A stretch of DNA of 64,000 bases from Neurospora tetrasperma FGSC 2508 (GCF_000213175.1 NW_009799102.1:2892935-2956934), one strand, 5' to 3'. Positions 25,642 through 38,942 are shown, counted from the stretch's first letter. The notes: generated from the letters alone by a model not told the origin. Program-made: numbers and translations.

Positions 25642-27016
25642 GACCATCATGGGCCGGTGTTTGAGAGGATAACGGATTGCACAGAAGCTGGTCAGGTCAG
25701 TTGCGCATCGGGCCTATTTCTTTAAAGGGGCTTCGGTTCAGGCGAATGGACAGATCGAAAAGAAAAGAGCATTTTGGCATGGAAAGGGAAATGGAATGGA
25801 TACGGAACGGGATGGAAGGGATGGGATAGATACATTATTTGGTTCTTGATCCGTTGTTGTCTCCACTTACAACACGACGGTGGATCACACAGCGACAGAA
25901 GGAGAGTGAAAGAGAGAAAGGACTGATGGACGGATGAACCGAGGAAGTAACTAAGGGACGAAGAGATGAAGATGGCATGATGATCAAAGTCTTCCTTTAC
26001 TGCTACTACTACTACTACTACTATTACTACTACTAGCATATTTTTGGTTTGGCTGGCCGGTTGGTGGGAGAGCGTGTCATCATCTTGTTACGTTGTTGTT
26101 GTTCCCTTTTTTCTTCTTTTTTTTTTCTTTTCTTTTTTTTCTAGGGGGTGTGTTGTTGTTGTTGTTATTCGTCGTTGTCGTCGTTTGTCTACGTATACCT
26201 CAAGTTACCCAGTACCCCCCCTCTGCACTTTTCCTGTCGTTTTCCATTGTTACCATTACCATGAACCATTTGCCATCACCTGAACTTCGCGCAAAGTCTT
26301 ACTGCTACTGGTGTTTTGAGTACTTGAAAACTTGCATGTGAATAGGCGTCTCGTTTTGGTCTGTGGTTTGTAAGTTAGTTCTTGCATGGCGCGGTTTCGT
26401 GACAGTTTGGTTGGGACTTTGTGTTAGTAGCTTGGAGCACAATATCCTTTCGTCTCGGTATTTGTCTTTCGTGCCGGCGCGGCTTTACAGGTTGTAGTTG
26501 TCCCTGAAAGACAGAAACTGTAGTTCAAGATACTATGAGGGTTCGCCACTTCCTCACGGATAGCCACGCAGCTTACAAATAACTTTTTGACATTCGAGAG
26601 ACCTAAGCCATTCCAATGAACAATTTACTCTCAGTTTCGGCATGATATTCGTCTTTGTGTGACAGTTATTCTGAGATCCGGTAATGACCCAGTGCAGAGT
26701 CAAGGCAGCACCAGGGCCCAGGATACGTCTGAGAGTCAACGGTAATGTTTGCATCTCCATTCTGTTGATTCCGCTAGAGGAGGGTAGGTATACTCCGTTA
26801 TTGCCAAGGGCCGCTTTCAATCTTGCAATGTACAAAACGATACACTTTCAGACAGCCTATGCAGACGACAAAGGCAGTCTTGAGAATGATGCACCAAGGA
26901 AAGTAAAAAAAGCCGAGTCAGTTACTTTTCCCATAAAAGTACTATTGTATTCTGTATCATATCGTTGCACGCATGAACCACCACTCTTCCTTCACTTTTC
27001 CCTTTCCCGGGCAAAC
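25642..27016. other. Convergent intergenic region, phosphatase and Rpt6 3' ends
   Basis: The two flanking genes end towards each other here. I see 3'-UTR-like T-rich DNA, a CTA-type trinucleotide run at 26001-26035 and GTT/GTC runs at about 26090-26190. There is no gene. Open frames on the plus strand from 26684 onward are antisense shadows of the Rpt6 coding sequence. Confidence 0.6.
26001..26035. repeat. CTA/TAG trinucleotide microsatellite
   Basis: A run of CTACTA units with one ATT interruption lies in the likely 3' region of the phosphatase gene. Confidence 0.8.
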
Positions 27017-28277
27017 TTAACGCCACAATTTGGCCAACGACACCTCCTTATCATCATGCTTATTCAGAATCTTGGCCGTGGCCAGCTCAAAGTCCTCCTG
27101 TGTGACATGCACGCGCCTCTCGCGGAGGGCGTACATGCCGGCCTCGGTACAGACACCCTTGAGTTCGGCGCCCGAGCACCCGTTCATCTTCTCGGCGATC
27201 TTGGTCAGGTTGATGCCGCGCGTCAGGTTCATCTTGCGGCTGTGAATGCGCAGAATGTCGGCACGGGCCTCGACGCTCGGCGGGGGGAACTCGATCTTGC
27301 GGTCGATGCGGCCAGGGCGCAAGAGGGCGGGGTCGAGAATGTCGAGACGGTTGGTGGCCATGATGACCTTGATGTTCTTGGTGGGCTCGAAACCGTCAAG
27401 CTGGTTGAGGAGCTCGAGCATGGTGCGCTGGACTTCGGAGTCACCGCCAGACGAACCCTCGACACGCGAAGAGCCGATGGAGTCGATCTCGTCCATAAAG
27501 ATGATGGAGGGCGCGTGCTCGCGCGCCATGACGAACAGCTCGCGCACCATGCGGGAACCCTCGCCAATGTACTTTTGCACGAGCTCGGAACCCGAGACAC
27601 GGATGAACTTGCAGTCGGTGTGGTGGGCAACAGCACGGGCGAGCAGTGTCTTGCCGGTACCGGGAGGGCCGTAGAGCAGGACACCCTTTGGTTGGGCGAT
27701 ACCTAGCGACTCGAACAGCTCGGGGTGCTTGAGGCCGAGCTCGATCACCTCCTTGATCTCCTTGATTTGCTGGTCCAGACCACCAATCATGTCGTAAGTA
27801 CTGTCGGGCACCTTTTCGACCATCATGAGGGACACGAGCGGGTCTACTGAGGAGGGAAGCATCTTTTCGAGCTTGTACGAGTCTGAGAGAAGGGTGACGC
27901 GCTTGCCGACAGTGAGCTTGGTGATGTCGACATTGTCGGATACATCGACAACTGGTGGGCGGCGGGGCAATAGGTCAGTTACTTCCATCTGTTTATCCAT
28001 CCGTAACACAGGACACTGCAGAAGGAGGCGGAGTGCGCATACCATATTTGCCCTCAGGGTGTACCTTGACGAGGACCTTCTTTGTGCTCATAACCTTGAC
28101 GACCTCACCCACATAGGACCCGGGCTGTTGTAGCAGACCGAGCTCTTCCCTGAGCAGGCGCACACGCGAGTTGTAGTCATTTCGTTGCGCTTCGAGACGG
28201 CGGAGGACGGCTTGGCCCTTGAGGATCTCGAGCTTCATGGCCTCGATCTTGTTGTGATAATAGTTGTCGAGCGCCAT
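27017..28277 (-). CDS. rpt6: 26S proteasome regulatory ATPase Rpt6 (Sug1, regulatory subunit 8)
   Basis: Two exons on the minus strand, 28277-28043 and 27951-27017, separated by a 91-nt intron (GTATGC...CACCAG) inside codon 79, give 389 residues, the usual length for Rpt6. The N-terminus ([19 protein letters not shown]) starts a coiled coil, followed by an OB domain and the AAA+ module. Walker A is GPPGTGKT at about 173-180, Walker B IIFMDEID at about 228-235, and the [14 protein letters not shown] segment follows. [25 protein letters not shown] is almost identical to the animal and yeast protein. It unfolds ubiquitinated substrates as part of the 19S base, in nucleus and cytosol. It is divergent from the exchanger gene, with 2.8 kb between them. 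Confidence 0.97.
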
Positions 28278-31071
28278 GGTGACGGCGTGTGGGGGAGAGA
28301 CGGAGCTCTCGCGGGGGGGATTAGTGATTGTTTGTTTTGTGTAAGGTGGGATAGGTTTGCCCTTGGGTGCGTGGTCGGTATTCGGTCGTCACTTGCTCGT
28401 CGAGATTAGGTGTGTGTTGCGATGCGCAGACACTCGATCGTGGTGGCGGGTTGCGGTGGTGATGTTTACTGGTGGTGAAATGGCCGGGTGGAGGTGGTGA
28501 TGGCGTTCGGTGACCTTCTGAAGACAGGCAGCTTCAGGTCAACGCAACACACCCGGCCGGCTCCCAATGCCAAGACTCAGCTCCCGCCTCTAGACTAGGT
28601 ATCAGAGCGCCATGTCAGGATAAGGTACGTACCGATAGACGGCAGAGGCTCGTGCTTTGCTGGGTTACACGTGACCTCGTGGCTCCAGACTTGCAGGGGA
28701 GCTTTGAAGGTGAAGCCCTTTGAAATGATGTCACTTCCAGCTGCGTCGTCGACTCCACATGCTGCAGTGCTGGGCTGGGTTGTGGCATCCAACGAATCTC
28801 GCCAAACTCCAAAAAAGTCCTCGTCATGCTCCGGTGCGGTCCCGTCACGATTGCTACCAGCACGCATACTCACCTTTCCCTGCAGATGCTCGTCATCCAG
28901 CATAAAAGATGACTCGCTCTGCACTGCGTCTTTCAAATTTACTTCTGTCTTCTAATGTTCCCATTCTCATTCCTCCCACTCAAGCTTTCCAACAGCCCGT
29001 CAGCCTGTATAGATGGGACTGAAGGGCGCACTGCACATGTCTCGTTTCCATGAGCCTGCCCGTCGTTCAGCTCCATACCCCTTCTTCAGGCGGTTACCTA
29101 GAGAGCTAAGGTATCAGGTGGCTTCTTATATGAGCGATCCTTAACTTTTCCCTCCAGTGTGACTGAGATAGTTCTTGCCTTCTCCAAGCCGAAATAACAT
29201 TGATCACCATTTTTGTGGTTCAAAGCCAAGGTTGAGTCTCAGTGAATGAGAGAGAGGACAATACCGTCCTGAAGTGCGTACGTATACCCGTTTGCATACC
29301 CGTCGCAGTCATGCTACACCGTGCTTTCTCTTACCCGCCGCGGTTCACATGGTGATACTCATTATATACCTCTAATGAGAAGTGAGGCAGCCCTGCGATA
29401 TCAGCTCAGCTGATGGAGTGGGGGTTGTCAAACCGGCAAGCCAAGCAGGGCACCGAAGCCCGGCCACCCTGGTGGTGAACCTAGGATCAGTCATCCATCA
29501 CGGTCCATGATGACCTGAGACCAGCGTCGACCGGGAGAGACCATTTGCCTTCCCTCACCCTCCACATCATGGTGGCAGCGAACCGTGCTGGCCAACCGGT
29601 GCACGCGGCGGTCACATCAAATCCTCCCTCGCGCCGTTCCCGTCTTGGTTCCAGATGCGCCAATACTTGCCAAGGATCGAGGCATCATGATGGCGACTTG
29701 GATCCAAGTCATTCAGCGTGACTGATACTGTGCTGCAGCAGAGTGTCGCTAGAGATGGGAGGAATAACATGGTTATGTGCTTATAATAGGAAAAGTGGCA
29801 AGAACTACTATTGTACAACTCGGTGTTTTGGGTCCTCGAGGTTGATAAAAACCATAAAAAAAGCCGATGATGGGATCATGCTGGAAAGAGGAAGGCCGTT
29901 ATCTGGTGCAACGTCCGTGCTCGAGCTAAAGAGTGCTTTGTGCAGTTCAGTTGCAGCGACAGCTACAGTAGCAACGGCACCTTCCGTAAGGCAATGTCAT
30001 TTCAGGCGTCATGCCTGCTGGTTCACCACTCCCGTCTCAGTGTTAATGCTTGGGATCCAAACTCTTCCCCAAATTTCCATCTCTGGGAAAGAAAAAGTTG
30101 ACGGTCATCCGACTCTTTCCTAGAGGTACCATTGTCTTCAGCATCCTTCTTTTCTAGAGGTAGTCTTCGCGACTCTTCAGGCTTGACCCAAGACTCTTGT
30201 CCCCAGTTGGCATGGCCTCTCAGCCCGATACCTTACAGAAGAGTCTCTAGCGTCCTTCTGTCTTTGCGCCCAGCCCAACACGCCACTGCAGTGTTTCGTC
30301 AAGTGTTGTTTACAGTCCTGTCTTCATCATCGTTTTTCAGGGTAGGGGTACAGCTAGCCATAGCAGCTGCCTACAAGGAAGACGCTGCACAGTACGGGCA
30401 GGGGGGGGGGCCAGAAGGTCGATCTTTTCCTGCTTCACACTGACAAGCGCTGGAACAAACCTCCATCCAGTCCACCACCATCAAGCTTCGGTCGGCCCTT
30501 CGCAACAGTTGCAACCTACTCGGGTCATCAGGCCACGCCCAGTAAGAGTTGTCGCATTTAGTTTGGCACCTCATTCTGATCATCCGGCCTTTTCGTCTTT
30601 CTCATAAGTACCTACCTAACGAACCTCATCCTGTCCACCGTCGCGGCCGCCAGTTCGAGTCTGGAGGAAATCCGATCATGAACGCTTCCTTCTCCATTGC
30701 TTGGTGCAACTGTCGTGCCGTACCAACTACCCATCTCGCCTCACTGCTCACCGAGTCACACTGATCCAGACTCAACATCCTTTTCCTAGGTAGCTTACAT
30801 AGTTGTCGCCAACTCCTGCGCTGCGACAGATACTCGCCAAACACCTATCTATCTCTACCTTCGGCTGCCGCTGAACACTGTTCCAAGGTCGGATCCTTCA
30901 AAGGACGGACGGAATCAGCATCCTCAACACCACAACCCTACGTGCATCGCTTGACCCTGGTATACTTCCTAGCACCAGAAAACAAAAACCCCTCCCAAAA
31001 AAAAATAGAGAAAGCACCATTGCTGTTGATCACCGTCCACCGGCATTGCTATCCACACGCAACCCCTCACT
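28278..31071. other. 2.8-kb divergent intergenic region between Rpt6 and the Vnx1-type gene
   Basis: This must contain both promoters. No gene with a recognisable domain or plausible exon structure is visible. Open frames are short and overlap between strands. CCTA/TAGG-rich stretches occur around 30605-30620 and 30785-30795. A GTTCGAGTC motif at about 30655 resembles a tRNA B-box, but no A-box precedes it. Confidence 0.6.
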
Positions 31072-34000
31072 ATGGGTCCTCCCTCCCAGACGGGCGACGA
31101 AGACCGTCCCGATCCGTCCCCCACCAACACGCGCCGAAATTCGCGCCTGGATCTCATCAACACCACCGAAACCCGACATGATGATGCCGGCATGAACCCT
31201 CCGGATACCAGCTATCACTCCACCGACATTGTGCGGAGGTTGCCAGACCCTATGGGCCCTGCTGGTGGGTACTTCTTCTGCCATCTTCCCCTACTGCCCA
31301 GCTTGGCATGCTTGTGTATTCTTGGACTTCCTTGGCTTGTATCGTACCCTCGCTGACCATACCATGCACATGTTTAGGTGCCGCCAACATGGCCAATGTG
31401 GAGGGTGCGCCTTCTATCACTGCCTCCGAACGTGAACGTACCGTTTCCCGCGCTTCCCAGACGGGTATCCCACGTTCGCCCATGGTAGGTCCCGATCGCG
31501 GACGACCACGACCTCGCAAGCCCCCAATGGCGCGACGCACTTCGTCCAATGCCCAAGCCCCCCACCGCGGCGAGGTCTTCTCCGTCGATGACGACATAAC
31601 CGAAGTCGAGGCTGATGCTGCTGAGCGCCAGAAGAGCTACAGTGGCTCTACAGCCCGCAGGCGAAACCTACTTCCTGCTCCCTTATCCCGAGTACACTCG
31701 ATTTTAGATGAGGACGGAGCAAACGATAGCCGGGACCGGGATACTCCGGACGTCATTGAAGAAGTCGACACCCCGGGCCAGGAAGGGGAACTCAACCTGC
31801 CTCCTCCAGCCGAAGAAGACAGTGCCGAGGGTGAGACCCCGGTTGAGGATGATGATGGCGATATCAGTGATGCCGAAAGCTTCACGCTGAAGGACCGCCA
31901 GCAGGCAATCAACGAAACACATCCCTTTGGCATCAGGCTATGGAAACCGGCCCTGTACAAAAAGCACCGTTCGGTTCAAAAGACGGCCGAGGGAGATATC
32001 CACTCGTCCCCTGGAGGACATGTCAGTCGATGGCTGCTCTTCTTTAACATCATGTGGACCTTGGCCTTTGGCTGGTGGATGTCTCTCATTGCTTACACGG
32101 GTGCCATTGTCTGCTTCGTCTTTGCTGCTGCTCCTAGTGGTCGAGAGTACGGACGAGTCCTCTGGGGACTTGCTGGTTACCTGTTCTATCCATTCGGCAA
32201 GTTCATCCGCTTGGAGCAACAGGATGGCTATCTGGACGAAGATCAGGACGAAGGCAGAAGCATCAGCGAGTACGAGCAGTGGCAGAGCGGTGACCTCGAG
32301 GATGGCCGCCTATTCTTTGGCCCCGAGCGAGACCGATCGATTATTGGCCACTCTCGCCGGAGTCTGGACTCGGAACCCGACGAGACGGAGAGCCTGCTCG
32401 GCCGCGGTCGTGGCCACGGTTCCGATTCTGACCTTCCTCGTATGAAGAGAAGACTGTTTGGCCGTGGCCAATGGAATGTTGGGCGAGTCATCTACTTCCT
32501 TTTCTTCTACACCATGATCATGCCCTCGCTCTTCATTGTATCCGCAATCTGTTGGTTTTTGGTGTTCTGGATCCCCATGGGCAAGGTTACCATGCTTCTC
32601 ATCGACCATCTTCGACGCCATCCGCTGGCCCTGTGGTTCGAATCCGACATCTCGACCGCCCGGGCCTCCACCACGCCGCACTCTTCCATCCTCATTTGCA
32701 CGTATCGTGCTGTCGGTATAAAGTACTGGAAGTATACCATCGACGGAACCAACATTTTCCTGGTCAACATGGTGGCTATCGTCATATTTGTCATCTTTGA
32801 CTGGATTGTCCTTGAAGGGGTTTTGGAGATCCACAACTTCTTTACCTCGCCTGCCTTTTTGTTCGTCACTGGCCTCTTGTCCATCATCCCTCTTGCCTAC
32901 TTCATTGGTCAAGCTGTTGCTTCCATCTCCGCACAGTCGTCGATGGGCTTCGGTGCTGCCATCAATGCATTCTTCTCTACCATTGTGGAGGTCTTCCTCT
33001 ACTGCGTTGCTCTGCAGCAAGGTAAAGCACAACTGGTCGAAGGAAGCATTATGGGGAGTATCTTCGCCGGTATTCTTTTCCTTCCGGGTATCTCAATGTG
33101 CTGCGGCGCCATCAAGCGCAAGACACAACGCTTCAACGCCAAGTCAGCCGGCGTGACATCGACCATGCTGCTATTCGCCGTTATTGGCGCTTTTGGTCCG
33201 ACTTTGTTCTACCAGATTTACGGAACCCACGAGCTTACCTGCCAGGACTGTCTTTACTTTGATCATCCCAGGGGCTCAGTGAGAGATTGCCGTCGCTGTT
33301 ACTTCTCCCAGACCCCTGCTATGAATGATCGATTTTACCTGGAGGCAGTCCGTCCCTACTGCTACATTGCTGCTGGCATGCTGTTCTTATCATATATCAT
33401 CGGTCTTTGGTTCACGCTTCGCACCCATGCCGCCGTTATCTGGAATACCGATGCGGATGAGAAGAAGCATGAGGAGACTACAGGCCGTAACAGTGCCCGA
33501 CCTTCCGCGGTGCATACCTCACTCGGTGACACCACGGGGGCTGATGTTCGTGATTCGCATCTCTACAAGCGCATTCTCGGCCAATCCCTCCGCCAAGTCG
33601 GTCACCAGGGCCCCTCGGACGAGCCGCAACGGCCAGGTTCGTCTGTCTCGGGAGGGGCCAAAGCTAACGGCACTCCCCATATGGTCCCTCCCAAATCGAC
33701 TGGATACGGTGCCACCGACAGTCAACATTCATCCACCATTCTTAACATACCCGGCTTCTCTGATGCTGAGAATAACAATCTCGTGCACCAGGTCGCTGAA
33801 ATTGCAGCTACTGCTGCCACCGTGGCAGCCAGGAACTATTCCAGTCAAAGACGTACCTCGCACCTCGGAGGCTCTTCGATCACAGGTCAACAACAGTCGG
33901 CCCCTGGAAGCCGCCGTGGCTTGATCCGTACCGCAACTTTCCCGGATGCCGATGAGGCTGGCGGCGAGTCTACTACTGCTGCACACCCAGGAGGTGGTCA

Positions 34001-34710
34001 CGATGCACCCAATTGGAGCCGGCTCAAGAGTTCTATTATTCTCATGGGAGCTACCGTTCTCTACGCTGTCATTGCCGAGATCCTGGTGGACACTGTGGAT
34101 GTGGTTCTTGAAAGCTTTGAAATCGACGAGAAATTTCTCGGCATTACGCTGTTTGCCCTTGTTCCCAACACCACTGAGTTCTTGGTAAGCTTTAATACGC
34201 CCGCGCTATTCCTTTTTTTTTTCCTCCCCTCCAAAGAAAGGGCTGATGCTAACTTTTATCTATGTTCAGAACGCCATCTCCTTTGCTATGAATGGTAACA
34301 TTGCGCTCTCCATGGAAATTGGTTCAGCCTATGCCCTGCAAGTCTGCCTGTTACAAATCCCGGCACTCGTGCTATTCTCCGCCATCTATCCTCCGGATGT
34401 ACCGGTCGCAGATATGGCACGCTATACCTTTAGCCTCCTCTTCCCACAATGGGATATGGTCACTGTCATTCTGTGTGTCTTCCTTTTGAGCTACATGTAC
34501 GGCGAGGGGAAGAGTAACTACTTCAAGGGCAGTATCTTGCTTTTGAGTTACCTTGTCGTTGTTATTGGCTACTACTTCAGCGGCTACAGCACCGGACTCG
34601 AGAAATCCAACTCTGGCATCAGCCGCTTCGACACCCTTGGTGATGACGGGCAGTACATGAGCTACGGCTTTAAGACTGTTGGGCGAGGTACTAGTGGTGT
34701 CGCTTACTGA
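31072..34710 (+). CDS. Vnx1-type vacuolar monovalent cation/proton exchanger
   Basis: Three exons, 31072-31264, 31378-34184 and 34270-34710, with introns of 113 nt (GTGGGT...GTTTAG) and 85 nt (GTAAGC...GTTCAG), give 1146 residues. The N-terminal ~245 residues are acidic and disordered. A YccF/DUF307-like two-helix unit follows (HPFGIRLWKPALYKKH, then helices at about 283-344), which marks the Vnx1 branch rather than Vcx1. The first CaCA repeat lies at about 522-686 (GAAINAFFSTIVEVFLYC), and the second at about 946-1107 (VPNTTEFL, then GNIALSMEIGSAYALQV). The central loop contains a CxxC...CxxC pair (ELTCQDC, CRRCYFSQ). In yeast, Vnx1 moves Na+ and K+ into the vacuole in exchange for protons. 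Substrate here is inferred from family membership. Confidence 0.93.
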
Positions 34711-35854
34711 ACGACCCCGGGACACTGAGTCTCTATTTTGTTTTCATTTCACTATCAAAACACCTCGGAGCGCATTGTCCGCGCATGGTTGAGATTAGTA
34801 CTGCTCAAAAGTTTTGGGAGCAGTCTGTGGGCAAGAATGACTGTATAACGAAGCCCACAGACCGTTTTGTTTATTCTATAAATTCGATGTTTCTGCTCGT
34901 TCAGGGGTCAAAATCTCTAGGGTGTTAAACGGCATTCATAGGGTATCAGCAGCTTTTTTTTTCCTTTTTCTTTTTTTTTCCTTTTTCTTTTTTTTTTTCC
35001 CTTGCTACAAAAGCAATGACTCTTAAACTTCGTTTGGTTGCGTTTATTCATGTAGCATATGTTCAAAATTGCTTCCCCATCAGCATGTGGGATTTCCTTG
35101 GGGCGAGCTCGATGGCGTACAACATGATTCGAAGTTTGGAGACAAACAGGACTAAGGAGAGTGTTGTTGAGTGTGATTATGATACGAGACATCATGTGAT
35201 GGATGATGTCATCAACGGATGAGAAAGAATACACTTATATTTGCATTTCATTCTCTTGCTTTCATATCTGAGCTTGCCATGCGCTGGGCCTGGACTGTGG
35301 TTGTTTTTGGCGAATATGTCGATATCGTCACCCAAGGGTCAAGTGGTTCTTTTCACTAATTGATGGTGTACGGAAAGTGAGAAGAAAAAGGTCGAGTACC
35401 ACTGACACTCTAGAGCGGAGTGCATGCTGGGATCATCGTTTTGACAGTTTAGGCAAAACCCACAACCTACTATATACCGAAATGCTGTTTCGCGGGATTA
35501 GGTCAGGCGGCCAGCATTGCAGGGTGGCACTGGTGGTCAGACGTCTTTGAATGAACCCGGGAAAGGCTTGACATTATCAGAAACAAAGTAAGTACATGGA
35601 TTTCTTTGTTCTTCGGATACAACTATATATCCGAGAATGGGCGTGTCTCTATCAGTTTGAGAGGTTTCGTCCATATCAGCATCTCTTCCATCCGCATTCA
35701 TTCACCAAACGGGAAACATAGAACAGATAGGTGAGGAAATAGCTTCTCTACGGCTTACACGAACTATGCTGAACAGCTTGACGATAGACACAGAAGAAAT
35801 CCCAAGTTTCCTTCCAATCGATTAACATTGCGTTTCACCAACTGATTAGCCTAG
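34711..35854. other. Convergent intergenic region
   Basis: This holds the 3' ends of the exchanger and DUF1996 genes. T-rich runs at about 34952-35000 fit 3'-UTR or terminator-like DNA. The 105-codon and 68-codon open frames here overlap on opposite strands and show no domain. Confidence 0.6.
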
Positions 35855-37287
35855 CTAGGCCTTAATGGCCATTTCACCCATTGGCATTGCCTTAAGCCCT
35901 GTTATTGTGTGGTTTGTAAGTTACTGGTTTTCATGAAAGGACCCGGAGAAGAAGAGCAGAGCCCAGAAATGGAAGGTGTAAGAACAAAAAAAGGAAAAAG
36001 GGAAAAGAAGAGAAAGAAAACAAGAGAAACTTACAGCCATCAACAGGCTCAGGAGCCTGCTGCTTCATAGTGCAAGCATTATACTGCGCCGGAGTTTGCG
36101 CAGTCAGACCAGCAGACGGGCAGTCCTTATTGAGGTTGCAGCCCTTGTCCATGGCCTTCTGAAGAGAATCGCCTTTCCAGCCGAAGACGTAGTCACCGTG
36201 GGCGGCGGGGCCACTGTTTTTGCTTTCTGTCAGTATCATATTTTCCACTGTACGAAGAAACAGGAAATTAGGACAAGATGGACGGAAACACTCACCCAAG
36301 ATTCATGCTGTACACAAATGCAGGACCCGACTCAGGCCACATGCTCTTGTCGGCAAAGCTCGTCACATTCCACATGAGCTCGTACATGATCTGCGGTAGC
36401 TTGACGGGGTGCGTGGAAGGGCAGGAGCCTCCACCATTGGCACCGGAACCGCCGCCATAGGCGACATGCGACTTGTGGTCGGGAGAGTCGAGGTTCTTGC
36501 CGTCCCAGCAGCTGTGTTTTGACCAAGTCGTTATTTCAGTTCGGTGGTGAACACTGGGATGGGGAGAAAACAGAGGGGAAAAAAAAAAAAAAAAAAACAT
36601 ACGTTGGAAAAATGATTGTCTGGCGAATCATCTTGCAGTTGGTATCTTGAGGAATATCGACGGTGTCGGAACCGGTGCAAGGGGCGCCGCCGACAAAGTT
36701 ACCCTCGTTTGTCGAGGTCCAGCAACGGTGGCAGATGTTGCCGGAAGAAACCTTCTTGGGGTCGGTGTTGGCGGCGTTGCCGGCGAGCATGCGGAAGCCC
36801 TAGCGGTTGTTGTTAACAACTCAGGGAAGTCCATAATGGTGAAAAAGTGTGGGTATTGGGGACAGTCACTCACCGGCCTGAAAGCGGTGACCTTCCCGCT
36901 CGGGATATAATATATATCAAGACCACCATTATTGACAAGCTTGCCCTGCGGACCGCCGTTACCGACCTGAGGCACGCGGTGATAGCTGCCATTCTTGGCC
37001 TTGAAGAACATGACAGCCGTCCAGTAGTTGGACAGATCCTGCGCGAAGCTGCACGACGTGCAGGTCGACTGGCCGGCTAGATCGTGCGAGTCCGGGTCCA
37101 TAGTCAGGTTGAATGAGTTACCGCCAACGATTTGGTGGAGATGGGGCGTGTAGCGGACGCCCGGGTTGACGAGAGGGTCGACGCGGTCGACGACCAGCTG
37201 CGAGCAGGCGAAGCGCAACATGTTTTGCGCGACGGCCCCGTTTGCCAGCAGGGTCACGGCGGCGGCAAGGGTCGCCCACGACTGCAT
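35855..37287 (-). CDS. Secreted DUF1996 protein
   Basis: Five exons on the minus strand, 37287-36874, 36799-36603, 36511-36296, 36213-36035 and 35898-35855, give 349 residues. The introns are 74, 91, 82 and 136 nt, all GT-AG, and every junction keeps frame. The last exon is only 44 nt and ends PVDGWLKAMPMGEMAIKA. The start MQSWATLAAAVTLLANGAVA is a clear signal peptide. Family marks are YTPHLHQIVGGNSFN, the CTSCSF pair, VTAFRPGFRMLAGN, and FPTCWDGKNLDSPDHKSHVAY across an exon joint. The family is extracellular and common in ascomycetes; its activity is unknown. The second intron contains a run of about 19 T after its donor, a possible source of splice or sequencing variation. Confidence 0.92.
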
Positions 37288-37435
37288 CTTGTCTTTCTCG
37301 TTCGTCTTCTTCTTTATGTTTTCTGTTCTTCAATACAACCTGCAAGTCGGTCGGCTCGGGGCGGATTAGCTTGTCGGTGGCGGAGAGTGACTGTTGTTGA
37401 TGGATAACAAATAGGTCTAGAAAGAGGGACTGGAT

Positions 37436-37437
<2 letters not shown>

Positions 37438-37468
<31 letters not shown>
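37438..37468. repeat. CTG/CAG trinucleotide microsatellite
   Basis: About ten perfect GCT units lie 150 bases upstream of the DUF1996 start, in its promoter or 5' leader. On the gene's strand the repeat reads AGC/CAG. Confidence 0.95.
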
Positions 37469-38430
37469 AAGACAAGTGTATCAAGAAAAAAAATTTAAGA
37501 CGAAAGGGGAAGACAAAGACGACGAGGGAAGGATCGTGATGTCGCACGACACACTTATACATACCTAAGCACTAATCGCCTTTCACCCCCTTTACTCTGA
37601 TCTCCTCTCATTTTTTCCCACCAGCCGGCTTCCCTCCCTCAATACCACAACACGACACAACACCATGAACGAATCGTGGTCAGCCGTAACCAAGTTGACG
37701 AGTGTTCCCTTCCCACCAAGACACATGACTAGTTCAGGCTCGCCGGCAAGTTACTAACTGCCGATGCTACGGATTTAAGGCCGAAGGTCTTGTTCACATT
37801 GGGGTATAATATAAGTGATTGGTCTACATATGTTCCGGAAGTTATTAGACACTGCCGAATTCATCGACAGTTGCCGTTCCTCCGGGCGACTAGATATGTT
37901 GCATAAGGTAGGTCTGTTTTTGTTATCTGCCTTATTTGAGTGATAGGGGTGGTTTGGTTTGCCTCTATTTTCGTGTCGGCCGCCGTGCGTTATGATGGAA
38001 AGAGACGGCCAAGCCAAAACAGTTGACAGCAACGGAACAGACATCCTTGACAAGTAAACCCATGAGACTGACCAGGATATATTTTTTTTTATTTTTTTTC
38101 ATCATGTTTTGTGTTGGTTTATCTTATCTTGTGGTTGTGAAACATACAGACAGACCGAACGGGGGAGGTCTGAAATGGGTGAATTTGAGCCTCCAACCGG
38201 ATAAATAGTGGCCACGGCCTATATATTGCTATACATAACAGGTGCCACCGGTTACTCCACGATGTCTGCCAAACTCGTAAAAAAAGGTCATGCCTGCTCA
38301 TAAGTCCCTGTAATGTGATTGTTACCACAATCTACTGAAACTCTTGGGCTCGCTGACCTAATGATGACCCCGGGCTGTCAATGTCGATGTCGAGATTGCA
38401 GGATACAATTTTTAGATTGAAGATGTGACT

Positions 38431-38450
38431 ACCTAGGTAGGTAGGTAGGG
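38431..38450. repeat. TAGG tetranucleotide repeat
   Basis: ACCTAGGTAGGTAGGTAGGG. The same motif occurs at about 18955-18985 and 59431-59470. Such TAGG/CCTA tracts are common in Neurospora intergenic DNA. Confidence 0.9.
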
Positions 38451-38915
38451 AGTCTCGAAGTTAGGCCACCAGCCCAACCCACCCCACCACTACCGTCCTT
38501 ATCGAATGCATCAGATACGCGAAGGGTGATTTTGCCGGAGATATTCTTTCTCCTCTTCTTTTACCGGGTTTGTTGATTGCATCCTCCAGGATAGACATGG
38601 AGACTGGAGGAAAGGGGAAAGAGGAACGCATGGGGGCGTCAGACTTGGACCTGAGCGCATGCAGTTACTGATGTGGATCGATTCTGGGATACACTCGTCA
38701 TTCTCACTCAAACCAGGTGTGACATCAAGGTCCGAATTGACCATGGGTTTTTGCACGTTGAAACAGAACTACTTGGTAGATGGTGTAAAAATCTCCCGCC
38801 CTTGCTTGCCTGCCCGCGATCATCATCATCATCATGCCTTCCCGGAGAGAAAGAGGCCCCTTGACTTATGTGGGGATACTCACATGCAGCTGCCCCTTCA
38901 GTTTTCGTTAACATC

Positions 38916-38942
38916 TGCATCGCATCGCATCGCATCGCATCG
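38916..38942. repeat. GCATC pentanucleotide repeat
   Basis: Five perfect tandem GCATC units lie between the repeat-rich intergenic DNA and the end of the CorA-like gene. Confidence 0.9.

Noticed and set aside
26684-27706. 340-codon plus-strand open frame
   Set aside because: It is antisense to the Rpt6 coding sequence. High GC at third positions of a conserved gene often leaves an open antisense frame, and the predicted peptide has no domain.
30650-30670. GTTCGAGTC resembling a tRNA B-box
   Set aside because: No A-box or acceptor stem lies at the right distance upstream.
31374-32491. Minus-strand frames over the Vnx1-type gene
   Set aside because: Antisense shadows of its coding exon 2.
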